The notes below the pieces were generated by a model that searched no databases, had not been told where the DNA came from, and saw only the letters and a program-made list of their open reading frames with translations. From JAFDZO01 sp044226845 (GTDB taxonomy: Bacteria > Bacteroidota > Ignavibacteria > Tepidaquicellales > Tepidaquicellaceae): a DNA stretch of 64,000 nt. Positions 1 to 9,113 of the stretch are shown here, one piece after another (the first letter of the stretch is position 1; each line of letters begins with the position of its first letter). Location of the stretch: positions 1 through 64,000 of the forward strand of contig JBGAGG010000009.1 of assembly GCA_044226845.1 (NCBI GenBank). The letters are read 5' to 3'. Position numbers and translations under genes: made by a program.

Positions 1-291
1 AAAGATGAGAGAAAGTATTCATTGGAAGATGCAATGCGCGCCCTTGCAGATTATCTGAAATTTAATGAGATTGAAACTCTTGAATGTGAAACGGAAATTA
101 TTATAACACCCGGTTATAAATTTAAAGTGATTGATGGCCTTATTACGAATTTCCATCAGCCGAAGAGTACACTTCTGCTTCTGATAGCTGCATTTACAAA
201 AGGTGAATGGGAAAAAATATATGAGTACGCTATGAAAAATGATTTCAGATTTTTAAGTTATGGCGACAGCTCTCTACTTTTAAATTTTTAA
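1..291 (+). CDS. queA: S-adenosylmethionine:tRNA ribosyltransferase-isomerase, C-terminal part
   Basis: This is the 3' end of a gene cut by the window edge; the frame is open from base 1. QueA transfers and isomerises the ribosyl part of AdoMet onto preQ1-modified tRNA to give epoxyqueuosine in the wobble base of tRNAs with GUN anticodons. The visible 96 residues match the family's C-terminal end: a TPGYKFKVIDGLITNFH stretch, then a PKSTLLLL segment, and the FLSYGDSSLL ending that closes nearly all QueA proteins. The following peptidase starts 24 bases later on the same strand and may be cotranscribed. Family assignment is firm; the start is outside the window. Confidence 0.93.
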   Translation, partial: KDERKYSLEDAMRALADYLKFNEIETLECETEIIITPGYKFKVIDGLITNFHQPKSTLLLLIAAFTKGEWEKIYEYAMKNDFRFLSYGDSSLLLNF

Positions 292-315
292 ATATTAAAT
301 TTATAATTTTTCTGA

Positions 316-2193
316 ATGAAACAATTTTCAATTCTTATATTCTTAGCGTTACTCCTCATTTCAGGAGAATTAAAATCACAAACAAATCTATACCTTCCAA
401 AAAATTTCCAGAAAGCCTACGAGAAAGGAACACGTTCGTATGACGGGAATCCTGGATCTGAATATTTCCAGAATTCATCTGACTATACTATAAAGGTGGA
501 GATTGAACCTGAAACACGAAATGTTAAAGGAAAAGAAACTATCATTTATAAAAATAATTCTCCTGATACATTAAAAAAGATTTATTTCAGAATGTATCAG
601 GACCTTTACAGACCGACAACAAGCAGAGACAGAGCCATAACTTTAAGTGAACTAACGGATGGAATTTTACTTTACTCCTTGAAAGTTAACGGCAGAGAAA
701 TACACGAAGCGAATATTTCAAGAAATGAAACTACAATGATAGCCTTTTTAGATGCAGCAATTCTGCCTTCATCAGCAGCTATCATAGATATTGAATGGAG
801 CTTTACAATTCCTAACGGCACAAGCATCAGAATGGGTGCAAAGGATGCAACAACGTTTATGGTTGCATACTGGTATCCGCAAATTGCTGTATATGACGAT
901 ATAAGCGGATGGGATGAACTCCACTATAACGGAGCAACTGAATTTTACAATGACTTCAACAATTATGATGTGGAAATAAAAGTCCCTTATGATTATTTCG
1001 TATGGGCAACCGGTGTTTTGCAAAATCCTTCTGACGTATTAAGCGCTTCTGTTTTAAATAAATTTAATGAAGCAAAAACTTTCGAAAATATAATTCACTT
1101 AATCGATTCAAATACATTAAAAGAAAAAAAATATTTAAATAAACAAAGCGACTTCAATACATGGAAATATAAAGCAGAAAATGTTTCTGACTTTGTATTC
1201 GGTACAAGTAATAACGCTTTATGGGATGCCACAAGCGCAGAGGTTGAACCCGGAAGAAGGGTTTTTATTTCAGCCGTATATAACAAAGCATCAAAAGATT
1301 TTTATGAAGTAAATAAAATTTCACAGGATGCAGTTAAGTTTTTCTCTGCCGAGTTTCCTGCTGTGCCTTTTCCTTATCCTTCACTCACTGTATTTAACGG
1401 CCAGTTAAGAGGGGGAATGGAATTCCCTATGTTCGTTAATGACCGCTCTGCAAAAACTCATAATGATGCAGTTGATGTTACGACACATGAGATTGCTCAC
1501 CAGTATTTTCCTTTTTACATGGGGATAAATGAAAAGAAATATACATGGATGGAAGAAGGAATGGCGCAGATGCTCCCGGAAGAATTGCAGGACAGGTTAT
1601 CCGATAGAACAAGAAAGAGAAGAGCCAATACAAGAAGATATGAAAACTTTGCCGGAAATGAGATGGAAGCATCAATGATGACTACTGCATATTTATTAAA
1701 AGGCGATGCATTTTCTCACAATGCTTATTTTAAATCGTCGGTTATTTATAATCTGTTAAGAGATTATTTCGGCCGTGAAAAATATACTGAAATAATGAAA
1801 GAATATATGAGGAGATGGAACGGTAAGCATCCCACTCCTTACGATTTTTTCTTTACAGTGAACGAGGCTTCCGGGGAAGATTTAGAATGGTTCTGGCAGC
1901 CGTGGTTTTTCGATAAAGGGTATCCTGAACAGGGAATAGGTGAAGTAAAAAAAGAAAACGGAAAGAGTATTATAGTGATACAAAATCTCGGAACGCTTCC
2001 AATGCCTGTTGAGCTTTCTATCATTTATTCTGATGGCAGCACAGCTAAAATTGTTAAGAAAATGGATGTGTGGAAAAACGGAGAAAAGAAAATTGAAATA
2101 GCGGATGAATCGGGAAAAGTAATAAAGAGTATTACCTTGGGCAGTGAGGTAATTCCGGATATAACTTCGGAGAATAATGTATTTAATCCTTAA
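316..2193 (+). CDS. M1 family metallopeptidase (secreted aminopeptidase-like)
   Basis: A 625-residue zinc peptidase of the gluzincin M1 family. The N-terminus (MKQFSILIFLALLLISGELKSQ) is a signal peptide with likely cleavage after residue 20-22, so the protein should work in the periplasm or outside the cell. The zinc site is HEIAH at residues 391-395, with the third ligand Glu414 exactly at the family spacing (HExxH-x18-E). A GGMEFPM motif upstream corresponds to the GAMEN exopeptidase motif in the variant seen in many Bacteroidota M1 proteins. The first 250 residues would form the beta-sheet domain. The true substrate is unknown; removal of N-terminal residues from peptides is the family role. 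Confidence 0.92.
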   Translation: MKQFSILIFLALLLISGELKSQTNLYLPKNFQKAYEKGTRSYDGNPGSEYFQNSSDYTIKVEIEPETRNVKGKETIIYKNNSPDTLKKIYFRMYQDLYRPTTSRDRAITLSELTDGILLYSLKVNGREIHEANISRNETTMIAFLDAAILPSSAAIIDIEWSFTIPNGTSIRMGAKDATTFMVAYWYPQIAVYDDISGWDELHYNGATEFYNDFNNYDVEIKVPYDYFVWATGVLQNPSDVLSASVLNKFNEAKTFENIIHLIDSNTLKEKKYLNKQSDFNTWKYKAENVSDFVFGTSNNALWDATSAEVEPGRRVFISAVYNKASKDFYEVNKISQDAVKFFSAEFPAVPFPYPSLTVFNGQLRGGMEFPMFVNDRSAKTHNDAVDVTTHEIAHQYFPFYMGINEKKYTWMEEGMAQMLPEELQDRLSDRTRKRRANTRRYENFAGNEMEASMMTTAYLLKGDAFSHNAYFKSSVIYNLLRDYFGREKYTEIMKEYMRRWNGKHPTPYDFFFTVNEASGEDLEWFWQPWFFDKGYPEQGIGEVKKENGKSIIVIQNLGTLPMPVELSIIYSDGSTAKIVKKMDVWKNGEKKIEIADESGKVIKSITLGSEVIPDITSENNVFNP

Positions 2194-2731
2194 AGGAGTT
2201 AATAGTAGTAATAATAAACCCGGCACGCTCATCTATAGGAAGCAGAGGAACATCAATAATTTTGTAATCCAAATCTGTATATATTTTTCGTAAAGAGATT
2301 CCGAAATTATTCGCTGTTTGAAAATCAACTTTTCTTTCATCATCATTAGTATAGATCTTTTCGCAGCCGTTAAACATAAAAACATGTTTATTGTATCTGA
2401 ATTCTTCCGCAGCTTTTTCACTCATTTCTTTTTTTGTCTGCAATAATTCTGCGTACGCAGTTATATCAGGAATTCCCCTGTCTAAAATAATTACTTCGTT
2501 ACTGCTTAGATTGTTTTCGTATTCAGAAATCATTCGTTCCAGCATAAGCTTATTAAACAGCTCAGGATTTTTTTCAGGGACACCTACACCTCCTATTGCT
2601 CTTTGCTCTTTTAAAATAATTCTTGCAGGCTCATCAATGCAGCGAATTCCCTTCTCTTTTATTTTATAAATAACAGATGTTTTTCCTGCACCCATTGCAC
2701 CGGTAAGAATGAAATAATTGTTCTTAATCAT
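2183..2731 (-). CDS. P-loop ATPase/kinase-like protein (AAA_28 type)
   Basis: A 182-residue protein with an N-terminal Walker A motif, GAMGAGKTS, at residues 11-19 and an ILDRGIPD segment around residue 105 that resembles the DRG lid/Walker B region of small nucleotide kinases. This arrangement is typical of the AAA_28 family of predicted ATP-dependent phosphotransferases, whose substrates are mostly unknown. The 3' end overlaps the end of the convergent M1 peptidase gene by 11 bases, and its start lies back to back with the VOC gene. No operon partner is evident. It could be a nucleoside or small-molecule kinase; no more specific role can be supported. Confidence 0.75.
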   Translation of the reverse strand: MIKNNYFILTGAMGAGKTSVIYKIKEKGIRCIDEPARIILKEQRAIGGVGVPEKNPELFNKLMLERMISEYENNLSSNEVIILDRGIPDITAYAELLQTKKEMSEKAAEEFRYNKHVFMFNGCEKIYTNDDERKVDFQTANNFGISLRKIYTDLDYKIIDVPLLPIDERAGFIITTINSFKD

Positions 2732-2808
2732 AGATTTTGACAGATACTAATGGCTTTTATAAAATAATGTTTGATATTAAATTTGAAAATAAAAATTTAC
2801 CTACTTGT

Positions 2809-3192
2809 ATGATAAAAACTGAAGGTTTAGACCACATTGCAATTTCCGTAAAAGATGTTCAGAAAACTATTGAATGGTATTCTGAAATTATCGGACTTGA
2901 AAGAGTTCATGCAGATAAATGGGATGGTGTACCTGCATTCATGCTTGCTAACGGAAGCGGACTTGCAATTTTTCCTGCCGATGAATCGTTAGAAGATTCA
3001 GGTCCCGCTAAAGAAAAATTTGATGTAAGACATTTTGCTTTCAAAGTCGATAAAGATAATTTTGAACGCGCAAAAAAACTTTACAAAGAAAAAAATTTAA
3101 AGCATACTATCGATGACCATGGTATCTGTTATTCAATTTATACAAAGGACCCTGACGGATATATAGTAGAACTTACTACATACGAAATATAA
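2809..3192 (+). CDS. VOC (glyoxalase/bleomycin-resistance) family protein
   Basis: A 127-residue vicinal-oxygen-chelate fold protein. It has the two expected halves: LDHIAISVKDVQKTIEWYSEIIGL at the start and FDVRHFAFKVDKDNF in the middle, ending in DPDGYIVELT with the typical metal-ligand Glu. I placed the start at the ATG at 2809 because the VOC domain begins four residues later; an in-frame TTG at 2737 and ATG at 2767 would add up to 24 unconserved residues. Family members are lyases, dioxygenases or antibiotic-binding proteins; the substrate here cannot be told. The next gene on the plus side is convergent. Confidence 0.82.
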   Translation: MIKTEGLDHIAISVKDVQKTIEWYSEIIGLERVHADKWDGVPAFMLANGSGLAIFPADESLEDSGPAKEKFDVRHFAFKVDKDNFERAKKLYKEKNLKHTIDDHGICYSIYTKDPDGYIVELTTYEI

Positions 3193-3537
3193 TTACTGTT
3201 GAAAATCATAGAATACAAAAAACACTGCACCAATAATAAATCCGAACGCCACCATATAATTCCATTTCATCGACTCTTTAAAATAAAAAATAGCGATTAA
3301 GACAAATACACTTATTGTAATAACTTCCTGCAGAATTTTTAACTGAAATATCGTAAGAGTCTGAAATCCGATTCTGTTTGCGGGAACCATAAGTACATAT
3401 TCAAAGAAAGCTATTCCCCAGCTTACAAGTATAGCCTGCCATACAGGATACTCCATTTTTTTCAAATGACCGTACCATGCAAAGTTCATGAATATATTGG
3501 AGATGACAAGTAAAACTACTGTGGTAAGTGTATTCAT
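3193..3537 (-). CDS. DMT-like small membrane protein (DUF486 family)
   Basis: A 114-residue, very hydrophobic protein with four predicted membrane helices, matching the DUF486 family of small multidrug-resistance-like proteins. Family hallmarks visible are NIFMNFAWYGHLK in helix one and the FFEYVLMVPANRIG segment between helices two and three. Function is unknown in the family; export of small compounds is only a guess from the four-helix DMT fold. Its start overlaps the stop of the preceding methyltransferase gene by one base (TAATG on the minus strand), so the two are probably translationally coupled. Confidence 0.85.
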   Translation of the reverse strand: MNTLTTVVLLVISNIFMNFAWYGHLKKMEYPVWQAILVSWGIAFFEYVLMVPANRIGFQTLTIFQLKILQEVITISVFVLIAIFYFKESMKWNYMVAFGFIIGAVFFVFYDFQQ

Positions 3538-4127
3538 TAAAGATTTTCTTTTTTAATTAGATTGATAAAAAACTCGGAGCCCGCTCTTGGCGGAATGGAG
3601 TTATAACACTCATCAAAATATTTAAAATTGAAATAAGGTTCAAACAGTTTCACATACTCATTTTTTGAACCTCCAAATGGAGGACCGGGTGAGTTAAACT
3701 CTCGGCCGAAAAGAAGTCCGGCTAAGTTCCCGTTTGGGGACAACAGCTCATGCATTTTTTTTACATAGTTTTCTCTTAAAGAAGGATGGAGAGCACAGAA
3801 GAATGTTTGTTCTATTATTAAATCATATTTTTCACTGTGAAGAAAAAAATCTTCCTGAAAAATATTCTTTACGGGGAATTTGGGGAAGCGCTGCATGAAA
3901 TTTTTTATTGCAGTATCTGACCACTCGACAATAAAAACATTTTCGAATCCCAGAGTGAATAAATATTCAGCTTCATATCCGTTGCCGCTGCCGGGAATAA
4001 GAATTTTTAAATCTTTATTTGTAAGCCCGTCAAAATATTCTTTTATCGGAGTTGAAACATAGCCGATATCCCAGCCTGTTTCATTATTAATAAATTTTTC
4101 TTCCCAATAAGATTTGTCAAATTTCAT
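3537..4127 (-). CDS. Thiopurine S-methyltransferase-family SAM methyltransferase
   Basis: A 196-residue class I methyltransferase of the TPMT family. The N-terminal YWEEKFINNETGWDIG segment is the family signature, followed by the AdoMet-binding motif I (LIPGSGNGYEAEYL, about residues 42-55) and the acidic end of strand two (VEWSD). A PPFGGSKNEY stretch in the C-terminal half is also typical. Bacterial members methylate thiopurines, tellurite or selenium compounds, or halides and thiols; which applies here is not known. It shares a one-base overlap with the DUF486 membrane protein gene, which suggests the pair works together, perhaps in detoxification and efflux. Confidence 0.82.
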   Translation of the reverse strand: MKFDKSYWEEKFINNETGWDIGYVSTPIKEYFDGLTNKDLKILIPGSGNGYEAEYLFTLGFENVFIVEWSDTAIKNFMQRFPKFPVKNIFQEDFFLHSEKYDLIIEQTFFCALHPSLRENYVKKMHELLSPNGNLAGLLFGREFNSPGPPFGGSKNEYVKLFEPYFNFKYFDECYNSIPPRAGSEFFINLIKKENL

Positions 4128-4138
4128 TCAGTGTATAA

Positions 4139-5209
4139 TTATAAATGAAGCTCTTTAGTTCTTTTCTTTTCAGCTCTTGTAAGGAAATAAACTGCCACAA
4201 GTATGAAGCCTAAAGTTCCCCAGTCTTCCGTTGTAGGATATTTTCCGCCAAATGAAAATGCAAATACAAGTGTCGCTGCTGTGCCTGCGACAAGTGATGT
4301 TAATCTGTTTACAAGTCCGGCAAATGTCGCTGTTCTTCCTTTGAACATAAAGATGAATACAGAAAAGAAGGCAACTATTCCGAATGCAAGCCCCGATACA
4401 GTAGCCCAATACCATAACGGCTTAGGATTTTCTATTGCAGATTTAAAAGCGGCAATTTCCGGTACATGTGTGTTATTCCCCAAAACATAAAATACAAATG
4501 CAGTTATCATAATCATAAATATAGAAGCGGAGATCTGTTCTATCGCAAAGAAACTTTTATTATCCTGTTTAACATTCTTTCCTGCAGTATTTTTATAATA
4601 GTTCATTATATAGATTCTGAATGAGTATGCTATAAGGTAACATGTAAGTATTCCTACAGCGGCAGGGGAATTCACAAAATCAAAACTGCCTGGTTTCAAT
4701 GAAACTAGATTAACTCCAACTGCAAGAATAGCAAAAACAACTGCAACGTTCTCTTCCCAGTAAACACGTTTTTTTAATATTCCCTGTTTTATCTGAATTG
4801 CATCAACCACTCTACTTATAACAATCACACTTCCACGCATAATAACCATTGCAACCATAACCGATATCGGAAGCATATACATTAAAGTAGTAGTAGGTAT
4901 AATAACTGCTGTGAAAAGTCCCGAAGGAATTATATAAAGGAATTGATAAGGCATACTGATAGGTCCGAGCTTAACAATTCTATCCGCAGGGAATTTATAC
5001 CACTTCAACCCAAAGACAACTAAAAGCGCAATAAAATTTCCACCAAGAGTATTATAAACCAGATACTCCATTGAATTCATAGGGGAAAGATCCCGTGTAG
5101 GGAATTCAGTGAAGTACTTAACAGCAATTCCTGTAATCACATAAAACACAAAATACCCGATGCACAATTGGATGAGCCTCGCAGTTGAACCTTCTTCAGA
5201 TTTCCACAT
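4139..5209 (-). CDS. Multi-pass membrane protein, DMT/EamA-like
   Basis: A 356-residue integral membrane protein with about ten hydrophobic segments. It has no motif I can tie to a characterised transporter. The two-part layout, with a repeat of helices separated near residue 150, and an RGSVIVISR segment in the middle resemble drug/metabolite transporter (EamA-like) proteins. It lies 11 bases upstream of the TPMT-family gene on the same strand, so transcription probably runs membrane protein - methyltransferase - DUF486. The hairpin at 5231-5263 separates it from acs. Substrate is unknown. Confidence 0.6.
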   Translation of the reverse strand: MWKSEEGSTARLIQLCIGYFVFYVITGIAVKYFTEFPTRDLSPMNSMEYLVYNTLGGNFIALLVVFGLKWYKFPADRIVKLGPISMPYQFLYIIPSGLFTAVIIPTTTLMYMLPISVMVAMVIMRGSVIVISRVVDAIQIKQGILKKRVYWEENVAVVFAILAVGVNLVSLKPGSFDFVNSPAAVGILTCYLIAYSFRIYIMNYYKNTAGKNVKQDNKSFFAIEQISASIFMIMITAFVFYVLGNNTHVPEIAAFKSAIENPKPLWYWATVSGLAFGIVAFFSVFIFMFKGRTATFAGLVNRLTSLVAGTAATLVFAFSFGGKYPTTEDWGTLGFILVAVYFLTRAEKKRTKELHL

Positions 5210-5230
5210 AGGGGAGAATTTAATTGAAAT

Positions 5231-5263
5231 AAAAAAAGCTCCGGTAAAATAAATTGCCGGAGC
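5231..5263 (-). terminator. Rho-independent terminator after acs
   Basis: On the minus strand the stem GCTCCGG / CCGGAGC (7 bp, 12-base loop) is followed directly by a run of seven T. It lies about 105 bases past the acs stop and before the membrane protein gene, so it should end the acs transcript. Confidence 0.85.
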
Positions 5264-5367
5264 CTGATAATTTTTAAACTGATAAAAAACTTAAATCATT
5301 GTGGCAAATTATTTACTTTAATAATATAATATTCTGTACAAAAAAATCAACGTATTAATGACTTTTA

Positions 5368-7260
5368 TTAATCTGAAAGTGTTGAAAGATCACCGGGGTT
5401 TTCTCCCATCTCTTCTGACTTCAATAACCTTCTTACAATTTTTCCGCTGCGTGTTTTAGGAAGGTTATCTCTGAATTCAATTTCACTCGGCGTAGCAATC
5501 GGACCTAATTCTCTTCTTACATGATCACGCAGTATTGATTTTAAATTATCCGACTTTTCATGCCCCGGTTTTAATACAACAAACGCTTTTATTCTTTCTC
5601 CTTTCAACTCATCCGGCAGCCCGATTACTGCAGACTCTGCCACAGATGAATGGGAAATAAATGCACCTTCAACTTCTGCAGTGCCTATTCTATGCCCGGC
5701 AACATTCATTACATCATCTGCCCGGCCAAGCACACAAAAATATCCGTCTTCATCATAGAATGCCACATCGCCGCTTGTATAACATCCTGGAAAATCTTCC
5801 CAGTATTTTTTATATCTCTCATCATCTCCCCATATTGTTCTCAGCATATAAGGCAAAGGCCTTTTTAAAACAAGCACTCCGCCTTCATTGGGTTTTACTT
5901 TTTCTCCTGTTACGGGGTTTACAATTTCTGCTACTACTCCCGGCAACGGCTTACCGACTTTACCAAGCTTAGCATTTGCGCCGGGCAATGTTCCCAGTAC
6001 AGGTGATGCAATTTCAGTCTGCCACCAGTTATCAACTACATATCCCTTTTCTTTCACAATATTCTCAATTGCCCATTTATGCGCTTCCGGATTTAGAGGC
6101 TCTCCTGCGCACGCTATCAATCTCAGAGTAGATAAATCATATTTATGGATAAATTCTGTACCATGCTTCATGAACATTCTTATTGCAGTCGGAGCAGTGA
6201 ACATAGTATTTACTCCGTGTCTTTCTACAGTACTCCATATAATTCCGGGATCAGGATAATCTATCGCTCCTTCTCTAGCAAGGATTGTTGCGCCGTTCAA
6301 TAACGGACCGTATACAATATAACTGTGCCCTACAATCCATCCGATATCAGAAGTGCTCCAGAAAATATCTGACTGCTTCATATCAAAAAATGCTTTTGAA
6401 AGATAATAAGTACCTACCTGATATCCACCGTGGACATGCACAACTCCTTTAGGTGTTCCTGTGGTACCGCTTGTGTATAGAATAAACAACGGATCTTCTG
6501 CATCCATTACTTCCGGCTCGCACCATTGCGGCTGCGAACTAATTGCATCCATAAAATCTACTTCCCTCTCTGAGTTTAATTCAATCTTCGGCTCCTGTCT
6601 TCTATCTACAATAATTTTTTCTACACACATAAGATCTTCAACGGCATTATCCACAATCGATTTCAAAGAAATTCTTTTACCGCCTCTGTAAGTTACATCA
6701 CAGCAAATTATTACTTTTGCCTGTGAATCTTCAATACGTGAGCGTAATGCATTTACTCCCATGCCTGCATAAACAACTGAATGTATAGCGCCAATTCTTG
6801 CGCATGCAAGCATCGAACAGATTCCTTCGGGAGTAAGAGGCATATAAATAATCACCCGGTCTCCTTTTTTTACTCCATAAGATTTTAATGCATTGGCGAC
6901 CTGACAAACTCTTCTTAGTAATCTGTCATAGGTAAATATTTTTTCATGACCGTCTTCAGATGACCATATCAAAGCAACCTTATTTCTGAGATTTCCTTTG
7001 GCGTGTCTGTCTAAAGCGTTATGTGTGATATTTGTTTTACCGTTGATGAACCATTGATGATGAGGAGGATCAAAGTTCATAACTTTATCCCATTTGGAGA
7101 ACCACTCTAATTCTGAAGCAATTCCTTCCCAGAATCTTTCAGGCTGGGAAATTGAATACTGATAAATTGCTTCGTAGTCCTGTATATATGCATTATCTTT
7201 TAATTCACTGGGAGGAATGAAAAACCTGTTTTCATTTATCAGAGTTTGAATTGAGCTCAT
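5368..7260 (-). CDS. acs: Acetyl-CoA synthetase (AMP-forming)
   Basis: A 630-residue ANL-superfamily ligase that activates acetate to acetyl-CoA through acetyl-AMP. Length and motifs match Acs: the P-loop-like YTSGTTGTPKGVVH around residue 262, the WWQTE segment of the acyl-binding pocket, the GDVAFYDEDGYF hinge region, and the C-terminal catalytic lysine Lys607 in PKTRSGKI, the residue controlled by acetylation in characterised Acs enzymes. Propionyl-CoA synthetase is the main alternative, since the acyl pocket decides this and I cannot model it. It follows the MFS transporter gene on the same strand after a 76-base gap. Acetate made from deoxyribose by DeoC and the aldehyde dehydrogenase elsewhere in this window could feed this enzyme. 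Confidence 0.92.
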   Translation of the reverse strand: MSSIQTLINENRFFIPPSELKDNAYIQDYEAIYQYSISQPERFWEGIASELEWFSKWDKVMNFDPPHHQWFINGKTNITHNALDRHAKGNLRNKVALIWSSEDGHEKIFTYDRLLRRVCQVANALKSYGVKKGDRVIIYMPLTPEGICSMLACARIGAIHSVVYAGMGVNALRSRIEDSQAKVIICCDVTYRGGKRISLKSIVDNAVEDLMCVEKIIVDRRQEPKIELNSEREVDFMDAISSQPQWCEPEVMDAEDPLFILYTSGTTGTPKGVVHVHGGYQVGTYYLSKAFFDMKQSDIFWSTSDIGWIVGHSYIVYGPLLNGATILAREGAIDYPDPGIIWSTVERHGVNTMFTAPTAIRMFMKHGTEFIHKYDLSTLRLIACAGEPLNPEAHKWAIENIVKEKGYVVDNWWQTEIASPVLGTLPGANAKLGKVGKPLPGVVAEIVNPVTGEKVKPNEGGVLVLKRPLPYMLRTIWGDDERYKKYWEDFPGCYTSGDVAFYDEDGYFCVLGRADDVMNVAGHRIGTAEVEGAFISHSSVAESAVIGLPDELKGERIKAFVVLKPGHEKSDNLKSILRDHVRRELGPIATPSEIEFRDNLPKTRSGKIVRRLLKSEEMGENPGDLSTLSD

Positions 7261-7336
7261 AAGGGCATAGGATTAAAATTAAAAAATTTTCACCACAAGC
7301 CCGGGAAGATATTTTAGGTTGTACTTATTTTACGTA

Positions 7337-8659
7337 TTAATGTCCTGCATGTTTCTTAGGTCTTGCATTCCAAAGCTTAAGCATCAGGATTGCACCAATA
7401 ACAGAAAATCCAATCATACTCGGTCCCCATGCACCCCATCCGTAAGTATCGATAAGCCAACCCGCACCAACACCCATCACTGAACCTCCGACATATTGCA
7501 TCCCGTCAAACATACCAGCTGCAGTTGCTGCAGCTCTCTGCCCTCCGAAATCCATCGAAGCCGTACCGGATAACATTGAGTGCACCATTGATATAGCCAT
7601 CGAGTTAAGAATGAAAGCAATTATAATAGCATTTAAGCTTGGTGCAAGTGAAACAATTGCAAGAGCTATGATTTGTATTATATAACCTATGAAAGCTACG
7701 GGAGGTCTGCGTGAACCAAAAACTTTATCTGACATAAACCCTGCAATGAATGCGCCGGCAATACCTGCAATTACTATAGCAAAAGCATTCCTTTGAAATA
7801 TAGGACTGTCTAATCCAAGATGCTGGGCTTCCTGCATATAACGCGGAAACCATTCTTCAAATCCTTTACGAACTAGTCCGGTACAGAATTCTGCAGCAGC
7901 GATAGTTATCGCAATAGGATTAGTAAAAACTTTTTTAGCTACATATGCTAAAGTAATTTTTTCTGTATCGCCGCTTGTTGCATCCTGCGGGTCAAACTCC
8001 CCTAATCCCGCTTCTTTTGGAGTATCCTTAACTATAAACGAAGTAAGTATTGCAAATATACCAACGATTATGGCCGGAAGAAAAAACTTCCATTGCCATG
8101 GAAGAAATACCACTGCAGGAACCGTCATTAAAAAATAAACAAAAAACCTTCCACTTTGTATAATCGAGCCGAAGATAGCAGAGAACACTCCCCGCTCACT
8201 TACGTGAAACCATCCCGCATTTACTTTTATCAGAGCAAGTGCGCTGTATGATTGAAAGTACTGATTCAATGTCCAGGCAGTTGCAAGGTACATAAGCATA
8301 ACCGTTCCTGTTCCTAAAAATCCCATGTAAGCAGCCAAGCCGAATGCAAAGTTAAATATACATGCTCCCACTGCGCCGGTAATCATTGCGCGTCTGCCGC
8401 CCCACCTGTCTGCAATTGGTCCGTTGAATATAGCCGAGAGACCGTAAACTAAAGTACTGACTGTAATGATTGTTCCGATTTCTGTTTTAGAAAATCCGAA
8501 TGTATCAGAAAGCTCCTTATTGGCAAAACCAAAATTATATCTAGCCATGTACATCGTAGCGTAAGTGAGACCGAGTGTAAGCCAGTTCATCCCTCTGCGG
8601 TTTTTAAACTGCTGTGTGTGGACAGGTTTTTCTAACTGCTTAAATTTTTCTACTGCCAT
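7337..8659 (-). CDS. MFS transporter, organophosphate:phosphate antiporter-like
   Basis: A 440-residue major facilitator with 12 predicted helices. The first half carries the RYNFGFANKEL segment and the ADRWGGRRAM loop 2-3 motif; both resemble the OPA family (GlpT, UhpT, UhpC). Family members exchange glycerol-3-phosphate or hexose phosphates for inorganic phosphate; some act as sensors. Whether the key substrate-binding arginines of GlpT are present was not settled by eye, so the substrate is open. It lies 19 bases after the cytosine deaminase gene on the same strand, which also allows a role in uptake of other anions or nucleobase derivatives. Confidence 0.75.
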   Translation of the reverse strand: MAVEKFKQLEKPVHTQQFKNRRGMNWLTLGLTYATMYMARYNFGFANKELSDTFGFSKTEIGTIITVSTLVYGLSAIFNGPIADRWGGRRAMITGAVGACIFNFAFGLAAYMGFLGTGTVMLMYLATAWTLNQYFQSYSALALIKVNAGWFHVSERGVFSAIFGSIIQSGRFFVYFLMTVPAVVFLPWQWKFFLPAIIVGIFAILTSFIVKDTPKEAGLGEFDPQDATSGDTEKITLAYVAKKVFTNPIAITIAAAEFCTGLVRKGFEEWFPRYMQEAQHLGLDSPIFQRNAFAIVIAGIAGAFIAGFMSDKVFGSRRPPVAFIGYIIQIIALAIVSLAPSLNAIIIAFILNSMAISMVHSMLSGTASMDFGGQRAAATAAGMFDGMQYVGGSVMGVGAGWLIDTYGWGAWGPSMIGFSVIGAILMLKLWNARPKKHAGH

Positions 8660-8678
8660 AAAATAATTAGATTAAAAT

Positions 8679-9113
8679 TTACAGTTCGCCGATATCTTCG
8701 CTCCAAAGCTGTGGATTTTCTAAAATAAATTTATTCATCATCTGAACGCATTCTTTATCTTCAAGATCGATTACTTCAACCCCATGAGATTCCATAAATT
8801 CTCTCGCACCATTAAATGTAAGAGATTCACCTACTACAACTTTTTTTATACCGAATTGCACAACCGCCCCTGCGCACAAATGACACGGCATAAGTGTTGA
8901 ATACAAAGTGGTTCCTTTGTATGAGCCTATTCTTCCGGCATTAAAAAGACAATCAATCTCTGCGTGAAAAACAGGATTTGATTCCTGCACTCTTTTATTA
9001 TGGCCGCGTCCTATAATTTCTCCGTCTTTTACCAACACTGAACCTATAGGAATTCCACCCTCGGATAATCCCTGCTTTGCTTCATCTACAGCTGCTTTAA
9101 AAAATTCATCCAT
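8679..9113 (-). CDS. Cytosine deaminase, yeast Fcy1-like
   Basis: A 144-residue zinc deaminase of the CDA fold. The zinc site is HAE at residues 50-52 and PCHLC at 76-80 (ligands His50, Cys77, Cys80; proton shuttle Glu52). Unlike guanine deaminases and TadA, the whole length follows the fungal cytosine deaminase Fcy1: GGIPIGSVLV near the start, RGHNKR, TTLYSTLMPC, VVVGES, and the closing MNKFILENPQLWSEDIGE, which parallels the Fcy1 C-terminus that caps the active site. It should convert cytosine to uracil and ammonia. It overlaps the upstream DUF985 gene by 8 bases. Bacterial cytosine deaminases are more often of the unrelated CodA type, so this form is worth noting. Confidence 0.82.
   Translation of the reverse strand: MDEFFKAAVDEAKQGLSEGGIPIGSVLVKDGEIIGRGHNKRVQESNPVFHAEIDCLFNAGRIGSYKGTTLYSTLMPCHLCAGAVVQFGIKKVVVGESLTFNGAREFMESHGVEVIDLEDKECVQMMNKFILENPQLWSEDIGEL

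Noticed and set aside
772..2024. Minus-strand ORFs across the M1 peptidase gene
   Set aside because: They are antisense to a gene with full family motifs, have odd composition (Ile/Tyr/Ser runs) and no recognisable domain.
2737..2808. Longer N-terminus for the VOC protein, from TTG 2737
   Set aside because: Adds 24 residues without VOC homology; the ATG at 2809 gives the standard domain start and length.
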